Shown here: piece after piece, positions 1 to 5,155 of the stretch
Numbering within the stretch: position 1 is the stretch's first letter
Layout of the letters: each line of letters opens with the position of its first letter
Source of the DNA: Marisimplicoccus framensis_A
GTDB taxonomy: Bacteria > Bacteroidota > Bacteroidia > Flavobacteriales > Flavobacteriaceae
Direction: 5' to 3'
Assembly: GCA_042088875.1 (NCBI GenBank)
Contig: JBELLF010000054.1
Coordinates: 1-5,155, forward strand
Length of the DNA: 5,155 nucleotides
Position numbers and translations under genes: made by a program
The notes under the pieces: generated by a model
Databases searched by the model: none
What the model was told of the DNA's origin: nothing
The model's input: the letters and a program-made list of their open reading frames with translations, nothing else

Positions 1-1481
1 TAGCTGAAATCGAAGGATCATTACCTGAGACATTACCATTCTGGTCAGATCCAGATAAAATGTAATTGGAGGAACTTTGTGCAGTTACGGTAATACTATA
101 TGTACTCGAAGTTGANNNNNNNNNNNNNNNNNNNNNNNNNNNNNNNNNNNNNNNNNNNNNNNNNNNNNNNNNNNNNNNNNNNNNNNNNNNNNNNNNNNNN
201 NNNNNNNNNNNNNNNATCAGTTGAGGTTGAATCAGTTGAGGTTGAATCAGTTGAGGTTGAATCAGTTGAGGTTGAATCAGTTGAGATTGTTGAATTATCA
301 TTAATAATATCTTGGAGTGTGATCGAAGATGAAGGATATATCAAGCTCATGTCAGCCGTGTAGGACTCAAGCATAGTATAAAAACTATCAACAGATATTG
401 TAAAAACTTCTTCAAAAATATTTTTCCAGTTAGTATTGTTAGGATTTGATTCCCAGAAAGTTTTATAGACTGATTGAAATGCTTTTTCAGTTGAAAAACC
501 AACCTTTTCTAGTTCTTTAATTAGTGCCAGTATCATAAAAACTGAATTTGAATAGTTCATATCTTGGACATTACGGGATTCATATGACTCGGGACTATTT
601 ACAACTGTTTCGCTTACTCCCCAGGCTTGACCCTCTTCAAAATAATTAACTCCATAATATTGTTGAATGAATAAAGATTCAAAGCTTGCTGCAGTTCCCT
701 CTGCAAGCCATAAAACATCAAATGCATTTGGATTCGTACCATCACTTGGTGCCGCAAAGCTCTCAGACAACGACATTTGGTAGAAATGAAAATACTCATG
801 AGCAATTACTGAGTATCTATGCATACTATTATTTGTAAATTCATCTGATGGAATTTCTAATACCATCCAAAAAGAGGAACCATTACCTGAAATTGAAGCT
901 CCTTGCATTGCATTGCCGTTAGCATCAACAAAAGGACTGGATATAATGTTGTTCCATGCATATATATTTAAATCAGGATTAAACAGCCAGCTTTGTTGCT
1001 TGGCTGGCATGATCTCTATTAAATTATCCATTATTGTATTAAATTCAGTAATGTAGTTATCTGGTAGACTTTCGTGTAAATTGTAAACAAAATTGATATT
1101 TTCACCAATTGATAGCGTTGAAATTTGACTAAAAACAGCTTCAATTGTAGTATTTGAATTTAAAGTAATTGTAATGGTTGAACTTGACATGTCAGACCCG
1201 CTCCATCCAGTAAATTCATATCCATCATTTGCTGAAGCAGTTATTGTAATTGAAGTTCCTTCATCATATGTTCCTCCTGAAGTTGATACAGTCCCACCTA
1301 CTCCTGCTGAAGCAGCTAAAGTATACTGAGTAACGGTTGTTGCTGTAGATGTTGTAGCTGGTGGAGGAGTATAGGTGTTTTGGGATGTATATGATCCATA
1401 TGAATCATCACTATCTTTTGAACACGAAATAACAGCAATGATCAAAAAAAGTATAATTGATATTCTGTAATAATTATTCAT
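1..1481 (-). CDS. Modular surface lipoprotein: InlB B-repeat, HExxH zinc metallopeptidase, STSTD linker and cupredoxin-like C-terminus (gapped, partial at left edge)
   Basis: This is probably a surface-anchored zinc protease. The ATG at 1479-1481 opens a lipoprotein signal peptide with the lipobox V-I-S-Cys20. The following S-K-D-S-D-D resembles the acidic surface-export signal of Bacteroidota lipoproteins. A Thr/Pro-rich stretch (about 30-52) leads to a divergent InlB B-repeat (about 53-119; motifs GGTV, YDEG and GYEFTGWSG). The catalytic domain spans roughly 125-390. HEYFH at 228-232 supplies two zinc-binding histidines and the catalytic Glu229. Glu261 in WLAEGTA, 28 residues further on, fits the third ligand of a gluzincin, and Glu268 follows it. 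After about residue 390 comes a repetitive Ser/Thr/Asp linker that runs into the 100-N gap. Reading through the N gives a stop at 96-98, which I reject: a frame shifted by one base is open across 1-115 and continues the linker into another domain. The start and protease calls are firm. The substrate and true C-terminus are unknown. The gene has its own 154-base upstream spacer and may be monocistronic. Confidence 0.82.
2..115 (-). other. Coding fragment left of the gap: Ser/Thr linker end plus start of a cupredoxin-like domain
   Basis: The reverse complement of 2-115 is open for 38 codons. It begins with STSSTYSITVTAQ, and later comes NYILSGSDQNGNVSGNDPS. The first residues continue the Ser/Thr-rich linker seen on the other side of the gap. 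The rest resembles, from memory, the first strands of plastocyanin-like (cupredoxin) domains found at the ends of many marine bacterial secreted proteins. Those domains go on to a VGD-type strand, a GHPF-type motif and a Cys/His/Met copper site. None of those later motifs falls inside this window, so copper binding is an inference. The frame here differs by one base from a literal reading through the N run. Confidence 0.55.
116..215. other. Assembly gap of exactly 100 N
   Basis: The run is exactly 100 N, a common placeholder for a scaffold gap of unknown length. It interrupts the coding region at a tandem repeat, and repeat-like bases (gttga) sit on its left margin. Missing repeat copies are the likely cause of the break. 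In-frame joining of the two sides needs a true length divisible by three, which 100 is not. Confidence 0.95.
216..290 (-). repeat. Tandem array of a 15-bp unit encoding Ser-Thr-Ser-Thr-Asp
   Basis: The unit atcagttgaggttga occurs four times with no mismatch (216-230, 231-245, 246-260, 261-275). A fifth copy at 276-290 differs in its last five bases. Read on the minus strand, each unit encodes S-T-S-T-D, giving a hydrophilic and probably flexible spacer between the protease domain and the C-terminal domain. The unit is a multiple of three, so gain or loss of copies changes linker length without shifting the frame. The array probably continues into the gap. Confidence 0.93.
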
Positions 1482-1635
1482 ATTTATTTATTACAGTGCA
1501 ATATTAAAAATAAATAAGAAAGATTTATTTAAGAAATTGTTAAATAGTTTACATATAAATATATATAATCACAATTTCATTAAGCTTTGAGTTTTGGTTT
1601 CAATTATAAAATATTGATAACACCTTTAAATAAAC

Positions 1636-2748
1636 TTAATTAATCAATAAGTTATATTCTTTAAATTTTTCAATTAAAAAGTTTGAATATCTGGAGAAAC
1701 CTAAATCTGTAAAATGAAGCGCATCGACAGTTCCTTCAAAATCAGAACCCAAAGCATTTCCAGTCTCTAGATATATAATATTATCATATCCATTATTAAT
1801 CATTTTTTCATATTCAGTTCTTAATGAATTATTCATTTCTTCAGACACTATATTCTTTTTATTGTCCAAAACAGTAAGAGGAGATATAAATAGATCTACT
1901 AAAATTATAGTAGTTTCTGGATTTTTACTTCTAATTGAATCAACTAATGGAATTGTATTACTTGTTATCATTTCAGGAGGGTACATATTAGGCATACATT
2001 CAATAACATAGAAAGCAGGATTTGATTTTGATATTAATTTAGATATGGACTGCTCCATCCTGCCATTACCGCTAAATCCAAAATTAATAATATTACGATC
2101 AAGCTTTCTAGATATTATATTAGTGTGAGCCATTCCGGGTCTTGATGCAGACGCACCTTGTGTTATACTAGTTCCATAAAAAATTATAGGTTTTTTTTTA
2201 CTCTTTTCAGGTTTCCTAATGAAACTAGAGTTATCTATTCCAATTTCAATTTTTTTTAGCCCGTCATACAATGGAAGGAATATTTTGTATTCTCTTACTT
2301 CATTAGTCATATTATCAACAAGCCTATATTCATTTTTAAATCCTACTGGAAGACCAGTATTAATATATTGCCATTGATTATTATTTCTATAATATAGATC
2401 AATTCCCTTTATACCTGTATCAGGCATATGGTCCATGCTAAGGTTATTTAGGAGTTCCCATTTAGCAGTAATTACAGATGAATTGGACAGGAACCTTATG
2501 GATAGTCCAGCGGAATTTTTTGATAAATCCCAAACAGGCTCTCGAACAATTTCTTTGTAGGAGGCTGGCAATCTATCATAGATATTCTCTTTTAATGATT
2601 CAGGAATATCAGTTCCTTCTAATAGGAATGAATCTTTTCCAAAATATTTTATATCATCAAATCCAGAGGAGTATAATATGTTATTCGAAGAATTCTGATG
2701 ACATCCTACAAAAAAAATTAATGATAAACAAAGTAAAATCCTCTTCAC
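1636..2748 (-). CDS. SGNH/GDSL hydrolase lipoprotein with N-terminal GxDLY domain (two-domain esterase)
   Basis: This is a likely envelope esterase that removes acyl groups, probably acetyl, from a sugar or glycan. The substrate is not shown by the sequence. The start is GTG (2746-2748), directly followed by a lipoprotein signal peptide with the lipobox F-V-G-Cys16; no better start lies upstream. Residues about 25-180 form the N-terminal beta-rich domain, with the GIDLY motif at 115-119 that names the GxDLY family. The catalytic SGNH domain (about 187-366) has the nucleophile Ser194 in FYGTSIT, block II Gly227 in FSGNGR, a block III equivalent in IECMPNM (Asn254), and Asp342/His345 in DALHF. 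The GxDLY plus Lipase_GDSL_3 pairing and the 370-residue length are usual for this family. After the Cys there is no acidic export signal, so it may face the periplasm. It begins 13 bases after the stop of the other SGNH gene and is probably co-transcribed with it. Confidence 0.88.
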   Translation of the reverse strand: MKRILLCLSLIFFVGCHQNSSNNILYSSGFDDIKYFGKDSFLLEGTDIPESLKENIYDRLPASYKEIVREPVWDLSKNSAGLSIRFLSNSSVITAKWELLNNLSMDHMPDTGIKGIDLYYRNNNQWQYINTGLPVGFKNEYRLVDNMTNEVREYKIFLPLYDGLKKIEIGIDNSSFIRKPEKSKKKPIIFYGTSITQGASASRPGMAHTNIISRKLDRNIINFGFSGNGRMEQSISKLISKSNPAFYVIECMPNMYPPEMITSNTIPLVDSIRSKNPETTIILVDLFISPLTVLDNKKNIVSEEMNNSLRTEYEKMINNGYDNIIYLETGNALGSDFEGTVDALHFTDLGFSRYSNFLIEKFKEYNLLIN

Positions 2749-2761
2749 GATATTAGCCTTA

Positions 2762-3484
2762 CTAATTAATAAATTTTATCATTTCGTCGGCAATTAATTT
2801 ATTACCTAGATCATTTAAATGAACTCCATCATAAGTTGTAATTCCTGATGGACTATTATTTGGATTATTTTCAGAAATATAATTCATAAATATTTTTCTC
2901 AAGTCAATAAGTTCAGTGCTAAATTCTAAAGATAATTTTCTAATCACATCTGAGTAGTCATCTAGATCATTATTCATTATTTCCATTGTCTCAATGTCTT
3001 TAAATTGATTAACCAGAGTAAATTCACCTTTATTTTCGCCTATAACTGTTGGCGTACATAGAATTACTTCGATTCCATTATCTTTTATATCGCTAATTAT
3101 TTGTCTTAAGCCATTTTCATATAGATCAATATCTGTACCAGTTCCATAATCATATTTGTGCCAAACATCATTAATTCCGATGTATATAAATACCATATCA
3201 GGATTTAATTTAATCACATCATTTTTATATCTAGTAAGAAGATCAGACACTTTATCGCCACCAATTCCTTTGCCAACTAACTCTGTGTTCTCTCCAACGC
3301 TATTTGATAAAAGTGTAATAAATCCTGTATATTGAGGGTATACTAATTCGCCATTTTCTGGAATCCCAACATTTATATCATAGACTCCAGCATTTGTGAT
3401 TGAGTCACCTAAAAAGACAATCTTTGTTGAATTTGTACAAGAGAAAATTAAGAAACTAATTAATAGAATAAATATTTTTTTCAT
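2762..3484 (-). CDS. Small SGNH/GDSL hydrolase lipoprotein (single domain)
   Basis: This is a predicted lipid-anchored esterase or acylhydrolase of the SGNH superfamily. The ATG at 3482-3484 starts a hydrophobic signal peptide ending in I-F-S-Cys16, a usable lipobox. All four family blocks are intact: nucleophile Ser28 in FLGDSIT, Gly75 in GIGGD, Asn105 in IGINDVW, and Asp219/His222 in DGVHLND. The 240-residue length is normal for a one-domain member, and the catalytic domain begins almost immediately after the lipid anchor. The family includes lysophospholipase-, carbohydrate esterase- and rhamnogalacturonan acetylesterase-like enzymes, and the sequence does not decide between them. It is the first gene of a likely operon with the two-domain SGNH gene 13 bases downstream. 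A candidate Bacteroidota-type promoter lies just upstream. Its catalytic blocks are closer to the classical pattern than those of its neighbour, so the two are not a recent duplication. Confidence 0.9.
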   Translation of the reverse strand: MKKIFILLISFLIFSCTNSTKIVFLGDSITNAGVYDINVGIPENGELVYPQYTGFITLLSNSVGENTELVGKGIGGDKVSDLLTRYKNDVIKLNPDMVFIYIGINDVWHKYDYGTGTDIDLYENGLRQIISDIKDNGIEVILCTPTVIGENKGEFTLVNQFKDIETMEIMNNDLDDYSDVIRKLSLEFSTELIDLRKIFMNYISENNPNNSPSGITTYDGVHLNDLGNKLIADEMIKFIN

Positions 3485-3498
3485 TTGACTAAGTTAAA

Positions 3499-3533
3499 AA
3501 AATATAAAGTGTAATTGAGGCTAACAATCCAAA
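3499..3533 (-). promoter_or_regulatory. Candidate Bacteroidota-type promoter for the SGNH operon
   Basis: Read on the minus strand, TTTG (3530-3533) is followed after 23 bases by TATATTTT (3499-3506). The second element matches seven of eight positions of the Bacteroidota -7 consensus TAnnTTTG. A second TTG a few bases inside the spacer would give 18-base spacing. The leader before the ATG at 3484 would be only about ten bases, which is short. The surrounding DNA is AT-rich, so chance matches are easy. Confidence 0.3.
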
Positions 3534-3560
3534 TAAAACTAATAACAGAAATTATCATAT

Positions 3561-5060
3561 TTAATAATCATTTCTAATAATTTGTTTGGAACACATGTAT
3601 CCAGCAGTGCCAGCTACACTTCCACAAGGAAAGCTTCCAGCACCGCAATAATAAATATCTTTATAGTCATAATATGAGTAAAAGTTTTTATCATTATTAC
3701 TAAAAGTCCTTTTATTATAATTTTGATTTCCAGTTATAGTTGTATGATCAATATTGCCCATTGGAAAATGAAAAGTCTCATTTAAATCTTTTGGAGTAAG
3801 AAACTTACTAAAAGCAAGATCCTCTGGATTTTCAATGTAAGGTAATACAGCTGATATTATTTCTTCCTTTACTTTGTTTAAATCATGAGCTTTTTTATTA
3901 TAGCTAAGATTCTTAGTAAAAAGTATTAGTTTATCAAAACTCTCTTTGTTATTCATACTTCGTTGTGCACTTCCATCTGGGTATATCTGAATGAATCCTG
4001 GAAAATAATCTCCATTGTTTTTTAGTGAATTTTGACTAGCTTCCTCAAATTCTTTAAGACTATTATTTGAAAATATAAATCTAAAGGTATTAGGGTACTC
4101 ATTGGAGTCCTTCCATTTTACAGGATTTCTAAAAAATGCTGTTACCTTTCCACTAGTTCCTATTAAATCGAGTTCAATTTTTTTATTAAAATCTTTAATT
4201 AGTTTAGAGGGTGTTATCGGATCTGTAGCAAATATTAAATGATCATAATATTGTTCTATGTCACCTTGATCTCTTGTGAAAGAGATCAATTTAGATTGAG
4301 TATCAATTTCATTAATATGTGAGTTTAAATTAATTTTTACACCCAAACTTAAATTGATTTTAGTCAGACTCTCTGTTATTTTCCAAATACCAGTTTTTAC
4401 AAACCCCCAATATCCATCAAAGACAGATCCAGAGTCCATCAATGGAATTGTAAATGCAGTTCCTGGATCATAAATTGATGCAGGGCCACTTTCAATTACT
4501 GTCATACCCATATATAATTTTGATTTTTCAGATGTAAAATAGTGATCAAGTAGGTCTTTTGCAGTCCCAAATATCCAAAGATTAGAAAGCTTTTTCCCTA
4601 GTTCTTTATAAGCTATTTCAACAGTTGGAGTTGAAGCCTCTTTATAAAGCTTTTGAATAAATTTAATTACTTTATTTTCATCATTTCTAAAATCATTTAT
4701 CCTGCCCTTTTCTCCCCATTTATTTTTTAGTTCTTTTTCTAATTCAAGAGAATCTTGAAAGATTTTAGTAGAATTTTCTTCATTTTTGAAATATACTAGT
4801 TTTGGAGTTTTTGGATAAAATCCTTCAACATCATTTACCAAACCAGTTTCATTAAATATGAACTTTGGCATCATACCTAGTACTGTCGCTCCATATGCAA
4901 AATCAATTTTTTTACCTTCAATGACCTTCGAATCTTTTATGCATGCACCCCCTGTTAAGTCTTTTTTTTCAATAATCGTTACTTCATACCCATCCTTGAC
5001 TAGATAATTTGCAGCAACGAGTCCGTTAACTCCACTTCCAACTATTACAATTTTCTTCAT
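3561..5060 (-). CDS. PYROXD2-like FAD-dependent oxidoreductase (amine oxidase / phytoene desaturase superfamily)
   Basis: This is a cytoplasmic flavoprotein with no signal peptide and no obvious membrane helix. The N-terminus is a dinucleotide-binding fold: GSGVNG at 8-13, Glu31 at the end of the second strand for the ribose hydroxyls, and a Gly-Gly pair at 37-38. A middle part contains LLDHYF and YDPGTAF, followed by GYWGFVKTG, a pattern I associate with PYROXD2-type proteins. The second FAD-contact region at the C-terminus reads YYCGAGSFPCGSVAGTAGY (470-488). The usual family form there is closer to GAGTHPGGGVxGxxG, so this one is somewhat divergent and carries extra cysteines (472, 479, 490). 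The 499-residue length is full or slightly short for the group. Carotenoid desaturases and isomerases share this fold, but no carotenoid genes are nearby, so a pathway cannot be assigned. The ATG at 5058-5060 is directly followed by the first strand, which supports this start. The next gene begins after 76 bases, so co-transcription with the SGNH pair is uncertain. Confidence 0.87.
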   Translation of the reverse strand: MKKIVIVGSGVNGLVAANYLVKDGYEVTIIEKKDLTGGACIKDSKVIEGKKIDFAYGATVLGMMPKFIFNETGLVNDVEGFYPKTPKLVYFKNEENSTKIFQDSLELEKELKNKWGEKGRINDFRNDENKVIKFIQKLYKEASTPTVEIAYKELGKKLSNLWIFGTAKDLLDHYFTSEKSKLYMGMTVIESGPASIYDPGTAFTIPLMDSGSVFDGYWGFVKTGIWKITESLTKINLSLGVKINLNSHINEIDTQSKLISFTRDQGDIEQYYDHLIFATDPITPSKLIKDFNKKIELDLIGTSGKVTAFFRNPVKWKDSNEYPNTFRFIFSNNSLKEFEEASQNSLKNNGDYFPGFIQIYPDGSAQRSMNNKESFDKLILFTKNLSYNKKAHDLNKVKEEIISAVLPYIENPEDLAFSKFLTPKDLNETFHFPMGNIDHTTITGNQNYNKRTFSNNDKNFYSYYDYKDIYYCGAGSFPCGSVAGTAGYMCSKQIIRNDY

Positions 5061-5112
5061 TATTATAAACTAAGATATTATAAATGAAAAAATTAAAACA
5101 TATAATAATCAA

Positions 5113-5138
5113 AAAAGGAGATCAAATGATCTCCTTTT
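5113..5138. terminator. Strong hairpin terminator, probably bidirectional
   Basis: AAAAGGAGATCA (5113-5124) pairs perfectly with TGATCTCCTTTT (5127-5138). The realistic form is an 11-bp stem closed by a 4-base AAAT loop. On the minus strand the stem is followed by a run of six T, and on the plus strand by four T, so it can act in both directions but looks better for minus-strand transcripts arriving from the right. It therefore probably ends the gene beyond the right edge and marks the oxidoreductase as the start of a new transcription unit. Confidence 0.75.
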
Positions 5139-5155
5139 AAGACTGAAAATAATAG

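Noticed and set aside
216..290. CRISPR array
   Set aside because: The 15-bp units are directly adjacent with no spacers and encode a simple protein linker.
100..363. Plus-strand open frame across the gap and tandem repeat
   Set aside because: It consists largely of N and the antisense of the STSTD repeat, so it is a shadow of the minus-strand gene.
614..805. Second minus-strand open frame inside the metallopeptidase gene
   Set aside because: It lies in another frame of a well-supported gene and shows no domain or signal peptide.
1482..1635. Promoter, terminator or small RNA in the spacer before the metallopeptidase gene
   Set aside because: A TAATATTG-like -7 box (1499-1506) has no matching TTTG upstream. 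The inverted repeats present are only 4-6 bp of A/T-rich sequence, so nothing stands out from the background.
2478..2756. Plus-strand open frame opposite the two-domain SGNH gene
   Set aside because: It is antisense to the lipoprotein signal and N-terminal domain of a clear gene, with no recognisable protein features.
5061..5112. Repeated TTTATAATA elements upstream of the oxidoreductase as operator or promoter
   Set aside because: The two short copies are what AT-rich sequence gives by chance, and no properly spaced -33 element was found.

Overview
The window is AT-rich DNA, most likely from an uncultivated marine Bacteroidota (Flavobacteriia-like) genome. That placement is an inference. 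It rests on three genes with bacterial lipoprotein signal peptides, one followed directly by a Ser/Asp-rich stretch (Cys-Ser-Lys-Asp-Ser-Asp-Asp) of the kind that exports lipoproteins to the cell surface in this phylum. It also rests on an InlB-type repeat common in this group and on AT-rich spacers with promoter-like motifs of the Bacteroidota type. A run of exactly 100 N (116-215) shows that this is a scaffold with a placeholder gap.

All four recognisable genes lie on the minus strand, so they are read from right to left. At the right edge, a strong hairpin (5113-5138) separates the cluster from whatever lies beyond. Next come a PYROXD2-like FAD-dependent oxidoreductase (3561-5060) and, after 76 bases holding a candidate promoter, two SGNH/GDSL hydrolase lipoproteins. 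These are a small single-domain one (2762-3484) and a larger two-domain one with a GxDLY N-terminal domain (1636-2748). Only 13 bases separate them, so they probably form a two-gene operon. After a 154-base spacer comes a large modular lipoprotein that runs off the left edge (1-1481). In order it has an InlB B-repeat, an HExxH zinc metallopeptidase domain, a Ser/Thr/Asp linker built from a perfect 15-bp tandem repeat, the gap, and the start of what looks like a cupredoxin-type domain.

The most useful observation concerns that last gene. Reading straight through the 100 N gives a stop codon just past the gap, at 96-98. This is almost certainly an artefact of the arbitrary gap length. In the frame offset by one base, all 115 bases left of the gap are open and encode a Ser/Thr linker followed by a sensible secreted-domain sequence. 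The real protein is therefore longer and continues outside the window.

The three lipoproteins suggest envelope hydrolysis: deacylation of sugars or lipids by the SGNH pair, and proteolysis by the metallopeptidase. No transporter, glycoside hydrolase or regulator is present to name a substrate. I see no convincing new multi-gene system, RNA gene, mobile element or CRISPR array. The modular protease is the least ordinary element.
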